Source: Alkalibacterium sp. MB6 (GTDB taxonomy: Bacteria; Bacillota; Bacilli; Lactobacillales; Carnobacteriaceae_A). Taken from it: a stretch of 64,000 bases of DNA. Under the pieces are notes generated by a model, which saw only the letters and a program-made list of their open reading frames with translations, made no database searches and was not told where the DNA came from. The stretch lies in contig NZ_PREX01000011.1 of assembly GCF_009935905.1 (NCBI RefSeq), positions 1 through 64,000 on the forward strand, given 5' to 3'. Below, one piece after another: positions 56,304 through 64,000 of the stretch; position 1 is the first letter of the stretch, and the number at the start of each line of letters is the position of its first letter. Position numbers and translations under genes: made by a program.

Positions 56304-57125
56304 GTGGTTATTGAAATAATTAAATCGATTATATTAGGAATTGTACAAGGGATTACCGAATGGCTACCTATTAGTAGTACCGGTCACATGATTTTAGTTG
56401 ATGAATTTTTAATCCTCAATACGAGCGCTGACTTCAAGGAAATGTTTTTCGTTGTTATCCAGTTGGCTTCTATATTAGCTGTCATCTTGCTTTATTTCAG
56501 AAAATTAAATCCTTTTGATTCACAAAAAAATGAGATTCAAAAGAAAGAGACATGGCATATCTGGTTTAAAGTAGTCGTTGGGGTTATACCAGCCGGTGTT
56601 ATTGGTTTGCTGTTTGAAGATGTCATCAATGAACATTTTTATAATTGGTGGACAGTCGCTATTGCGTTAATTGTATATGGTATTGCCTTCATTATTATTG
56701 AAAAACGTAACGAAGGAAAGATTCCTACTGTTGCCACTTTCGAGCAGTTGTCTTATAAAACGGCATTGATTATCGGGATGTTTCAAGTCCTTGCCTTAAT
56801 ACCTGGTACGTCTAGGTCTGGTGCAACCATCGTCGGAGCAATAATGATTGGAATCGCTCGTCCAGTTGCTGCAGAGTATTCTTTTTTCCTATCCATACCT
56901 GTTATGCTTGGCGCTAGTCTATTAAAATTAGTCGGTTTCGGCTTTACGTTTACTTCAGCAGAATTAGCTATTTTAATTGCCGGCTGCTTATTTTCTTTCC
57001 TCGTTTCTATAGTTGCAATTAAGTTCTTAATGAGTTATATCCGTCGCAATGATTTTAGTTCCTTTGGTTGGTATCGAATTGTTGTTGGTTTGATCGTTAT
57101 TGGCTACTTTGGGTTGATTGCTTAA
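56304..57125 (+). CDS. uppP: undecaprenyl-diphosphatase (BacA/UppP)
   Basis: 273-aa polytopic membrane phosphatase that recycles the lipid carrier undecaprenyl phosphate for wall synthesis; confers bacitracin tolerance when abundant. Motifs: [18 protein letters not shown] (first, with the Glu and Ser), [19 protein letters not shown] (second). About eight helices. The start GTG at 56304 is 8 bases after AAGGAG; the GTG at 56295 overlaps that site, and an ATG at 56302 is out of frame. Confidence 0.95.
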   Translation: MVIEIIKSIILGIVQGITEWLPISSTGHMILVDEFLILNTSADFKEMFFVVIQLASILAVILLYFRKLNPFDSQKNEIQKKETWHIWFKVVVGVIPAGVIGLLFEDVINEHFYNWWTVAIALIVYGIAFIIIEKRNEGKIPTVATFEQLSYKTALIIGMFQVLALIPGTSRSGATIVGAIMIGIARPVAAEYSFFLSIPVMLGASLLKLVGFGFTFTSAELAILIAGCLFSFLVSIVAIKFLMSYIRRNDFSSFGWYRIVVGLIVIGYFGLIA

Positions 57126-57151
57126 ACTAGTTTAAGGCCGTGAGAAAAAAT

Positions 57152-57205
57152 AAAAAACGTGCTTTTTCTATCTGTGAAAAACAGATAAGAAGAAGCACGT
57201 TTTTT
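57152..57205. terminator. bidirectional terminator
   Basis: AAAAAACGTGCTT with AAGCACGTTTTTT, inner ATCTGT/ACAGAT; between uppP and the end of the glycogen operon. Confidence 0.88.
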
Positions 57206-57208
57206 GGT

Positions 57209-59647
57209 TTAAGCTAAGGGTTCATCTAAAATAGTTACAGCGAAACCATTTGAGCTGTGTTGTTTGACTTTCCAAATATCATCAGCATAACGCTTAATAG
57301 TATAATCTGCAGAAAATGGTGCAGATGCAGCAATATTGAGTAAGGACTTACGTAACCATTCCGGTTGATTTCTATATAATGTATCAATATCTTCTTGAGC
57401 TGTTACATAAGATTCGAAATCCTTTAAAACAAAATACTCATCATTGTACTGAACCAATGAATCGAACAAGGCATGCCCTTCACCCTGTAAACCTGGTACA
57501 GTGCCATCTGTTAAGGCGTTGAGTACAGCATGAATCTTATCTTGACCTTCATAAAGAGCTCTTGCATTATAGTCTTGTCGACCTTTTAATTCATAAACCT
57601 CTTTACTCGTTAAACCAAATACAAATAGATTTTCTTCGCCTACAAAGTCTTTTATTTCTACGTTTGCTCCATCAAGAGTAGCTAAAGTCAATGCACCATT
57701 TGCCATTAACTTCATGTTACTCGTACCTGAGGCTTCCATACTGGCCAGTGAAATTTGTTCACTCACATCAGCAGCAGGAATAATTTTTTCAGCTAATGAT
57801 ACGCCGTAGTTTTCAAAGAAAACAACTTTCAAAAGATCCCCAATATCTGGATCATTATTTACAAGATCTGCTATAGAATTAATCACTTTTATAATTTGCT
57901 TAGCATAGGTGTAACTTGGGGCCGCTTTTGCGCCAAAGATAAAGACACGTGGAACATAATCAGCCTTAGGATTGCGTTTAATCTCCAAATAACGATGCAA
58001 AATGTGTAAGACATTTAAGTGTTGACGCTTATAGGCATGCAGGCGTTTAATTTGAACATCGAAAATAGCTTCTGGATTAACTTTAACGTTTTTAACCTTT
58101 TCAATATAATCAGCCAATTCCTTCTTGTTTTTCAACTTGATAGCAGCCAGTTGCTCTAGTGTTTCTTTATCCCGCTCAAAGCCTTTGAACACTTTTAATT
58201 CAGAAGGGTTGCGTTTCCACTGTTCACCAATTTTGTTGTCTAATAACTTAGTTAAACCTGGGTTAGCTAAGTGAATCCAGCGTCGCTGAGTAATTCCATT
58301 TGTTTTGTTATTAAATCTTTCCGGATAGATTTCAAAGAAATCTTTTAGCACATCTTCCATTAAAATTTCTGTATGCAACTTGGCAACACCATTGACACTA
58401 TGACTTCCGATAACCGCCAAATGGGCCATATTTACAACACCGTTTTGCAGTATAGCTGTCTGCCAAGTGATCCGCTCACCATAAAGGGGCAGCATTTGTT
58501 CAACAAAGCGTCTGTTAATTTCTTCAATAATCATATAAATTCTTGGAAGTAATGATTTCATCATGTCAACCGGCCATTTTTCCAATGCTTCTCTTAAAAT
58601 GGTGTGGTTAGTGTAACTACAGGTTTTATGGGTAATTTCCCATGCTTGTTCCCAACTTAAATGTTCATCATCCATTAACAATCTCATTAATTCAGGTATA
58701 ACCAGTGCGGGATGAGTATCGTTTATATGAATGGCTACTTTATCTGGTAGGTTCTTTCTAGGGACATTATATTTTCTAAAGTGACGTAGAATAGACTGCA
58801 CTCCAGCTGATACCATGAAATATTCCTGTTTCAATCGAAGCAGTTGCCCTTCGTAGTTAGAATCATCGGGATACAGGACTTGAGTAATTTCACTGATTGG
58901 TTCTCTTGATTCAAGTGTAGGGTACTGATCTTCTTCCTCTACCGGAATTTCGGCAGACCATAAACGCAAGTTATTAATTGTATTGTTTTGGTACCCGACC
59001 ATTGGAGTATCATAAGGGACAGCTAATACATTTAATGTATCCTCATATTTCGTTTCCATATAGCCTTGCTGATTCTTTTCGAGCCAGACATTTCCTCCAA
59101 AACGAACCGTACAGGTCGATTTGGTATTTCTTGTTTCCCATATGTTGCGGTTTCTCAGCCAATTTTCTGGCACTTCGACCTGATAGCCATCGACAAATTT
59201 CTGTCTGAAGAGGCCGTAGCGATAGCGAATGCCATTACCATTTCCAGGTATACTTAAGGATGCTAATGAATCCATGAAGCACGATGCTAACCTTCCTAAT
59301 CCTCCGTTACCCAAAGCCGGATCAACTTCGGCTTCTTCAATAGTATCTAAAGATAAACCAAGTTCATCTAGCCCTTCTTTAACGACATCAAGCAAGCCTA
59401 AATTATACGTATTATTTCTTAGTTGTCTTCCTGGCAAGAATTCCATTGAGAAATAATAAACTTGTTTAGCACTGTTATCAAGGTAACGTTCTCTCGTATC
59501 TTTCCAATAAGTCGACAAGTGATTTTTTATAAATTGAGCTAGGGCTGAGTAGTGTTGTTCGTCTGTGCCTTCCTCAACGGGATAGGCATAGAGTGATTGA
59601 AATTGTTTTTTGTACTGTTCTATAAATTCGTTTACTGTTAAATCCAT
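57209..59647 (-). CDS. glgP: glycogen phosphorylase
   Basis: 812-aa PLP-dependent enzyme releasing glucose 1-phosphate from glycogen. Seen: VYYFSMEFLPGRQLRNNTYNLG near the N-terminus, DPALGNGGLGRLASCFMDSL, and the PLP-lysine region EASGTSNMKLMANGALTL (about residue 650). Full family length. ATG is 10 bases after GGAGG; a stop codon in the same frame lies just upstream. It follows glgA but is separated by a terminator-like hairpin and a 250-base gap with possible own promoter. Confidence 0.97.
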   Translation of the reverse strand: MDLTVNEFIEQYKKQFQSLYAYPVEEGTDEQHYSALAQFIKNHLSTYWKDTRERYLDNSAKQVYYFSMEFLPGRQLRNNTYNLGLLDVVKEGLDELGLSLDTIEEAEVDPALGNGGLGRLASCFMDSLASLSIPGNGNGIRYRYGLFRQKFVDGYQVEVPENWLRNRNIWETRNTKSTCTVRFGGNVWLEKNQQGYMETKYEDTLNVLAVPYDTPMVGYQNNTINNLRLWSAEIPVEEEDQYPTLESREPISEITQVLYPDDSNYEGQLLRLKQEYFMVSAGVQSILRHFRKYNVPRKNLPDKVAIHINDTHPALVIPELMRLLMDDEHLSWEQAWEITHKTCSYTNHTILREALEKWPVDMMKSLLPRIYMIIEEINRRFVEQMLPLYGERITWQTAILQNGVVNMAHLAVIGSHSVNGVAKLHTEILMEDVLKDFFEIYPERFNNKTNGITQRRWIHLANPGLTKLLDNKIGEQWKRNPSELKVFKGFERDKETLEQLAAIKLKNKKELADYIEKVKNVKVNPEAIFDVQIKRLHAYKRQHLNVLHILHRYLEIKRNPKADYVPRVFIFGAKAAPSYTYAKQIIKVINSIADLVNNDPDIGDLLKVVFFENYGVSLAEKIIPAADVSEQISLASMEASGTSNMKLMANGALTLATLDGANVEIKDFVGEENLFVFGLTSKEVYELKGRQDYNARALYEGQDKIHAVLNALTDGTVPGLQGEGHALFDSLVQYNDEYFVLKDFESYVTAQEDIDTLYRNQPEWLRKSLLNIAASAPFSADYTIKRYADDIWKVKQHSSNGFAVTILDEPLA

Positions 59648-59650
59648 ATA

Positions 59651-59746
59651 TTAATAACCTCCATCTTCCTTGGCAAAGTATACATCACAGATAGTTTTAA
59701 ATAAAGGTGCGCACCTCTTCATCAACGACCACTACTCCTCCTTTTT
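59651..59746 (-). other. glgP upstream region with orphan ribosome binding site and small ORFs
   Basis: AAGGAGG (59743-59737) has no gene at normal distance. It could serve an 11-codon GTG ORF (59732-59697) or a 23-codon ATG ORF (59722-59651) that reaches to the glgP ribosome binding site. A 12-bp palindrome AGGTGCGCACCT (59705-59716) overlaps both. A leader peptide or coupled translation is possible; nothing firm. Confidence 0.3.
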
Positions 59747-59846
59747 TATAAAAACAAGGTAAGTTTATCTTAAAAAACAGTTAAACCCTTAATTATTTAC
59801 TATAAAGGCCGTTTGACAATTATATGACTAAATGAATTCCCAACAC

Positions 59847-59895
59847 AAATAAACCGAGAGAGATGAGACTTTCGCCTTCCTCCTTCGGTTTATTT
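59847..59895 (-). terminator. possible terminator between glgA and glgP
   Basis: AAATAAACCGA (59847-59857) pairs with TCGGTTTATTT (59885-59895), 11 bp, long loop; ends ATTTGTGTTG leftward, only weakly T-rich. Confidence 0.55.
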
Positions 59896-59898
59896 ACT

Positions 59899-61338
59899 TT
59901 AAAAGATTAGATATTTGTATTGATCAATGTATTGATTAGCAGATTTTTCCCAGCTGTTATTTTGCTCCATTGCACGCACTTGCAAAGCTTCAAATGTATC
60001 TGGGTAGTCATAATAAACGACCAAGGCGTCATCAATGGTTCTTAACAAGACTTCTTTAGTAAAGTCATAAAAGCTAAAGCCAGTTCCTTCACCAGTCACA
60101 GGGTTATACGCTTTTATTGTATCGGCTAAGCCGCCCACTTCATGAACTATAGGTAACGTCCCGTATCTTAATGAATTCAACTGAGACAGTCCGCATGGTT
60201 CGAATTTTGAAGGCATAAGGAAGAAATCAACACCCGCATAAATTAATTGTGCCAATTCACTGTCGAAATCGATGATAGCCTGGCATTTATCGGGATAAGT
60301 GTTCGTAAAGTACGTGAATGCCTCTTCGAAATAAGGCTTGCCGGTCCCTAATATAACGACTTGAACATGTCGATGCGCAAGCAATTCCTCCATAGCATCA
60401 ACGATTAAGTCGACTCCTTTTTGCTCATCTAAACGAGTGACCATTCCAATCAATGCCACTTCATCATCAACCGGTAAGCTGACTCTCTCTTGAAGTGCCC
60501 TTTTATTTACTCCTTTTCCAGATAAATCATCCGTAGAAAAAGTAGCTGGTATTGTCTTGTCTGTTTCAGGATTATATGTTTCATAATCAATCCCATTTAA
60601 AATACCGACAAGCTTATAGTTAATCTCTCTCAAATCATAATCGAGTCCGTAGCCGAATTCTGGCGTTTGAATTTCTTCCGCGTAAGTTGGACTAACCGTG
60701 GTCACTAAATCTGAGTAATAAATGGCTCCTTTTAACCAGCATACATTATCCCAGTACTTCAATCCACGTTCGTGAAAGGCATCGTAACCAATATTGAATA
60801 AATCGGATAACACATATTGATCGTATACGCCTTGAAATAAAATATTGTGAATGGTCAATACAGTTCTGATATCTTTTAGTTGATTAATCCAAGCGTATTT
60901 ATCTTTAAGTAAAACAGGTATCATCGCTGTTTGCCAGTCGTTGACATGAAAGACATCTGGGATAAAGTCTATTTTTCCCAACATCTCAATTGCTGCCTGT
61001 TGGAAGAAAGCAAAGCGTTCTGCATCGTCTCCATAATCATATAAATTGGGACGATCGAAATAAAATAAATTATCAATAAAGTAGTATGTGACACCATCTC
61101 TTACTAGTTTTTTGATCCCACAATATTGCTTACGCCACCCAACTTCTACTGTAAAATCAGTTACATCTTCTAACTCACCAAGTGTCTCTTCACTTAGTTT
61201 TTGTAGGAACAAGGGCAAGACGACCCGTACATCATGGCCGTCTTTCGCCAATTCTTTAGGCAATGCCCCTAGAACATCCCCTAATCCACCGGTTTTGAAG
61301 AAAGGTGCGCATTCAGAAGCCGCAAATAAAATTTTCAT
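59899..61338 (-). CDS. glgA: glycogen synthase (ADP-glucose)
   Basis: 479-aa GT5 glycosyltransferase adding glucose from ADP-glucose to the growing alpha-1,4 chain. Seen: MKILFAASECAPFFKTGGLGDVLGALPKEL (KTGGL binds ADP-glucose), DVFHVNDWQTAMIPVLL, MVTRLDEQKGVDLI, and the C-terminal PSKFEPCGLSQLNSLRYGTLPIVHEVGGLADTI. ATG 61338 is favoured, 8 bases after the glgD stop; a GTG at 61350 overlaps its AAGG site. Part of the glgBCDAP operon. Confidence 0.97.
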   Translation of the reverse strand: MKILFAASECAPFFKTGGLGDVLGALPKELAKDGHDVRVVLPLFLQKLSEETLGELEDVTDFTVEVGWRKQYCGIKKLVRDGVTYYFIDNLFYFDRPNLYDYGDDAERFAFFQQAAIEMLGKIDFIPDVFHVNDWQTAMIPVLLKDKYAWINQLKDIRTVLTIHNILFQGVYDQYVLSDLFNIGYDAFHERGLKYWDNVCWLKGAIYYSDLVTTVSPTYAEEIQTPEFGYGLDYDLREINYKLVGILNGIDYETYNPETDKTIPATFSTDDLSGKGVNKRALQERVSLPVDDEVALIGMVTRLDEQKGVDLIVDAMEELLAHRHVQVVILGTGKPYFEEAFTYFTNTYPDKCQAIIDFDSELAQLIYAGVDFFLMPSKFEPCGLSQLNSLRYGTLPIVHEVGGLADTIKAYNPVTGEGTGFSFYDFTKEVLLRTIDDALVVYYDYPDTFEALQVRAMEQNNSWEKSANQYIDQYKYLIF

Positions 61339-61346
61339 CAGTCTAT

Positions 61347-62522
61347 TCACCCTTCCACAATATTCCCTTCAGCATCGACTACGCTGTCTTTAGCTACAAC
61401 GATTGGTTCTTCAGCTGTTCCTTCAAGCCTAGCCCCTCTTTGGACATACACGTGCTTATCAAGGATGACATGTTTTAAATACACATCCTCTTCAATATAG
61501 GCATCTTGCATGATAATAGAGTCTTCTACGTGAGATCCTTTCGCCAACTGAACCTTACGGAAGAATAGTGAGTTCTTGACCGATCCAAATATTTCACAAT
61601 CGTTGGCAAATTGAGAATTTTCAACCACGGCATCTTCACCGTAATAGGTTGGTCCAGAATTTTTGGAACGCGTACGAACGGGATCAGATTTATAAAAAAG
61701 GGAATTGAAATTATCTTCATTCAACATATCCATATTGGCTTCATAGTAACTCTTAATGTCTTCAATCACTTTTAAATACCCAGTATATTCAAAACCACTT
61801 ACTTGATTATCAAAGTCTAGAGTATATTGAATTAAGTTATCTACACTAATGTCTTGGGTTTTTTCTCTTGCGGTAAACAAGTAATCTAAAAATAACTTCT
61901 TGTTAATGACCATCATTCTCATATTTAAAGCGAGTACACTTTCAGGGTCCGGTTGACTTGCCACCCAATCAATTCCTTCAACCAATTCTTCTTCATTACC
62001 ATTTACCCGAAGTGACGTATAAATAGTATCATCACGTAACTCACTTCGTTTAACTTTTTTATAAACGACTGTTACATCGCATTCTTTGTCCATATGATAA
62101 TTCAGAACAGATTCTAATTGGACATTGGATAAGATACTCGAGCCCATGATTACGACGTAGTCCGCTTTAGCTTTACTGACATACTTATAATGGTCGTCAT
62201 AGTAATATGGGCCCGTTTTATAATCTTGATTAGCTTCTGATTTTAATAGGACTTGGGAATGGGTGAATACTCCCCCACCGGCTACTGAATCTAGTCCCCA
62301 TGATGATCCTGAACGGATATGATCATATAAAGAATGGCCTGATCCAGATATAAATAAAGCAGCCGATACAGCTTGAGCATTATATAAAGAAGAAAAAGGG
62401 AAATCTATCAATCTATAACGACACGCAAATGGCAAGGAAGCAACGGGTCTTCTGTTTGTTAACGGTTTTAGTTTATCTTCATATTCAACTAAATTCAAAA
62501 TAGATGCGATTTTATACTTCAT
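61347..62522 (-). CDS. glgD: glucose-1-phosphate adenylyltransferase subunit GlgD
   Basis: 391-aa GlgC paralog found in Firmicutes, which pairs with GlgC. It lacks the catalytic LAGGxGxRL loop of GlgC: the N-terminus reads [34 protein letters not shown]. The C-terminal left-handed beta helix has hexapeptide repeats ([29 protein letters not shown]). Thus probably a regulatory subunit that raises GlgC activity. ATG overlaps the glgC stop by 11 bases and follows AGGAGG. Confidence 0.95.
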   Translation of the reverse strand: MKYKIASILNLVEYEDKLKPLTNRRPVASLPFACRYRLIDFPFSSLYNAQAVSAALFISGSGHSLYDHIRSGSSWGLDSVAGGGVFTHSQVLLKSEANQDYKTGPYYYDDHYKYVSKAKADYVVIMGSSILSNVQLESVLNYHMDKECDVTVVYKKVKRSELRDDTIYTSLRVNGNEEELVEGIDWVASQPDPESVLALNMRMMVINKKLFLDYLFTAREKTQDISVDNLIQYTLDFDNQVSGFEYTGYLKVIEDIKSYYEANMDMLNEDNFNSLFYKSDPVRTRSKNSGPTYYGEDAVVENSQFANDCEIFGSVKNSLFFRKVQLAKGSHVEDSIIMQDAYIEEDVYLKHVILDKHVYVQRGARLEGTAEEPIVVAKDSVVDAEGNIVEG

Positions 62523-63657
62523 CTGAATACCCTCCTACTTCTTCTTGATAACCAATAACAGCAATTTCGCTTTCAGTACCAACAACTTCTGCTCCGTCAT
62601 AGATATGCGCGCCTTCGCCAATAATCGCTTTGTCAATTCGGACATTTTCTCCAATTACTGCATTAGGCATAACAAAGGAATCTTTAATAACAGAGCCTTT
62701 TCCTACTTTTACATTATTGGAAATGATTGAATGGTCTATCTCTCCTGCAATATAGCACCCATCTGTAATCATGGAGTCCTTAATTTTAGCCGTTTTCGTA
62801 AAGAACTGCGGCGTGGTATTTGGATTATTTGAATAAATTCTCCAATCCGTATTTCTAATGTTCAACTCATGATTAGGCTCTAAAAATTCCATATTTGCAC
62901 TCCAAAGACTCTCAATTGTCCCAACATCTTTCCAATATCCTTCAAAAGAATAGGCATATATTGCTTCACTGTTTCTCAGGTAAGCCGGGATAACGTGGTG
63001 ACCAAAGTCTTCCATTTGTCTATTTTTAGATTGGTTATCTTCTAAATATTGTTTTAGTCTTGGCCAATTAAAAATATAAATCCCCATAGATGCTAAGTTA
63101 GATTTTGGTTTATCAGGTTTTTCCTGAAATTCGATAATGCGGTCCGTTCTATCTGTATTCATAACACCAAAACGAGACGCTTCATCCCAAGGAACAGGCA
63201 TAACGCCTACAGTTAGTGAGGCAGCTCTAGCCTTGTGGTAATCCAACATTTTTTCGTAGTCCATTTTATAAATATGGTCTCCTGATAGAATCACTACGTA
63301 ATCAGGGTTCTTTTCTTCAATAAAAGCAATGTTTTGGAACACGGCATGTGCTGTCCCTTTAAAGAACTTTTCCCCTTCTACGCTTGAATAAGGTTGAAGA
63401 ATCGTTGCCCCACCATTGTGACGGTTCAACCCCCAACTTGACCCGTTACCTACGTGTCGATTTAAAACGAGAGGTTGATATTGTGTAACAACCCCCACGT
63501 CACTAATACCAGAATTGGCACAGTTAGATAAGGCGAAATCAATAATTCGGTAATTCCCTCCGAAAGGTACGGCTGGTTTAGCGATCTGTTTAGTCAATTT
63601 CCCTAGTCGAGAGCCTTGTCCACCTGCTAAAATCATTGCAACTGTTTCGGTTTTCAT
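62512..63657 (-). CDS. glgC: glucose-1-phosphate adenylyltransferase (catalytic subunit)
   Basis: 381-aa enzyme making ADP-glucose. [19 protein letters not shown] (nucleotide loop), [32 protein letters not shown] and [16 protein letters not shown] are present; beta-helix C-terminus follows. Start ATG 63657 aligns with known GlgC N-termini (MKTETVAM); the only strong ribosome binding site AAGGAGG (63693-63687) is 29 bases upstream, with a hairpin between them. An in-frame TTG at 63714 would add 19 residues but has no site. Confidence 0.95.
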   Translation of the reverse strand: MKTETVAMILAGGQGSRLGKLTKQIAKPAVPFGGNYRIIDFALSNCANSGISDVGVVTQYQPLVLNRHVGNGSSWGLNRHNGGATILQPYSSVEGEKFFKGTAHAVFQNIAFIEEKNPDYVVILSGDHIYKMDYEKMLDYHKARAASLTVGVMPVPWDEASRFGVMNTDRTDRIIEFQEKPDKPKSNLASMGIYIFNWPRLKQYLEDNQSKNRQMEDFGHHVIPAYLRNSEAIYAYSFEGYWKDVGTIESLWSANMEFLEPNHELNIRNTDWRIYSNNPNTTPQFFTKTAKIKDSMITDGCYIAGEIDHSIISNNVKVGKGSVIKDSFVMPNAVIGENVRIDKAIIGEGAHIYDGAEVVGTESEIAVIGYQEEVGGYSDEV

Positions 63658-63663
63658 ATTATC

Positions 63664-63693
63664 GGAAGTGTCTGAGACCTTCCTTCCCTCCTT
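63664..63693 (-). promoter_or_regulatory. structured ribosome binding site of glgC
   Basis: Leftward RNA: AAGGAGG, three bases, then GGAAGGTC (63683-63676) paired with GAC-A-CTTCC (63672-63664) around a TCA loop, then six bases and the ATG. Folding out the 20-nt hairpin leaves a normal 9-base spacing. Confidence 0.6.
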
Positions 63694-63742
63694 AGTGCGA
63701 TTTTTTATTGTCAACTATTCTAAAGGTTTAAAAAAACACTAC

Positions 63743-64000
63743 TTATTTTTTCACTCCATAAACACGCTTGGGTTTTAATACAACCACACTCAAAGCAGGC
63801 AAGATGACTTCAGTTGAGTAATCTTTTCCATGCGCAGGTATCGTTTCTGTTTTCAATACGCCTTGTGACTGTGTCCACGTTCCTCCCAGTTGCTCCATTT
63901 CAGTATTCCACACTTCTTCATACTGCCCTTTATAAGGTAATCCTATCCTGACATGTTGCCTTTCAACTGGGACAAAGTTGCACAGAACGATTAAAAAATC
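63743..64000 (-). CDS. glgB: 1,4-alpha-glucan branching enzyme, C-terminus only
   Basis: Partial gene; 85 residues plus stop lie in the window, the 5' part continues beyond the right edge. The segment DFLIVLCNFVPVERQHVRIGLP, GQYEEVWNTEMEQLGGTW and ILPALSVVVLKPK is the all-beta C-terminal domain of GlgB, which makes the alpha-1,6 branches of glycogen. It stops 85 bases upstream of the glgC ATG (in the direction of reading) and leads the glgB-glgC-glgD-glgA-glgP operon. Confidence 0.9.
   Translation of the reverse strand, partial: DFLIVLCNFVPVERQHVRIGLPYKGQYEEVWNTEMEQLGGTWTQSQGVLKTETIPAHGKDYSTEVILPALSVVVLKPKRVYGVKK

Overview
The window is low-GC Gram-positive chromosomal DNA. The most likely source is a member of the Lactobacillales close to Carnobacteriaceae (Carnobacterium, Alkalibacterium or Marinilactibacillus type). 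Supporting signs are a CamS-type sex-pheromone lipoprotein, EpuA beside mbl, a PBP5-like transpeptidase, an LtaS-type enzyme, GatCAB, and strong AGGAGG ribosome binding sites throughout. Many extracellular segments are acidic, which would fit a salt- or alkali-adapted organism, but the genus is an inference. No rRNA, tRNA, CRISPR array or prophage was recognised.

Layout. 1-2453: two convergent CorA-family Mg2+ transporter genes; the second has a strong promoter and a structured ~200-nt leader that encodes a short peptide with a Glu-Pro-Glu-Pro run. 2606-5405: accessory patch of three unrecognised small genes and an IS1380-family insertion sequence. 5622-21154: conserved block on the minus strand, read right to left: a CNNM/CBS protein, UPF0316 protein, a divergent PurK-like ATP-grasp protein, a GntR regulator, then pcrA-ligA-camS-gatC-gatA-gatB-dagK-rlmD. 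21294-25575: cell-wall genes (PBP, an M15 carboxypeptidase, a GH73 glucosaminidase) plus a TIM-barrel protein. 25724-33290: oxidoreductase, DUF7916-like barrel, thioredoxin, FtsX-type ABC exporter, rRNA methyltransferase. 33463-38011: LtaS-like sulfatase and a two-component system. 38320-46764: ssb paralog, epuA, mbl, murA, DUF1146 gene, upp, tsaC/sua5, prmC, prfA and tdk, in the order known from Bacillus but without sporulation, glyA and ATP synthase genes. 46992-52293: manA and a TetR-controlled heterodimeric ABC exporter. 52448-57125: AI-2E family protein, lactonase, flavoprotein, IIA-Glc and uppP. 57209-64000: glycogen operon glgB(partial)-glgC-glgD-glgA-glgP.

How the genes work together. 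Peptidoglycan and envelope functions dominate: murA supplies the first committed step, uppP the lipid carrier, PBP, carboxypeptidase and glucosaminidase remodel the wall, mbl directs elongation, LtaS-like enzyme and DagK serve lipoteichoic acid and diacylglycerol turnover. A second set is translation and replication housekeeping (GatCAB, PrfA/PrmC, rRNA methyltransferases, PcrA, LigA). The glycogen operon stores carbon, alongside IIA-Glc and ManA.

The most striking candidates for something undescribed are the CorA leader, where a leader peptide with Glu-Pro repeats overlaps mutually exclusive RNA pairings that hide or free the corA ribosome binding site; the glgC start, where a hairpin appears to bring a distant Shine-Dalgarno sequence into range; a probable CTG start codon in the glucosaminidase gene; an LtaS homologue with Ser in place of the catalytic Thr; and the PurK-like protein that lacks the usual ATP-grasp loop. 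All of these rest on reading the sequence alone.
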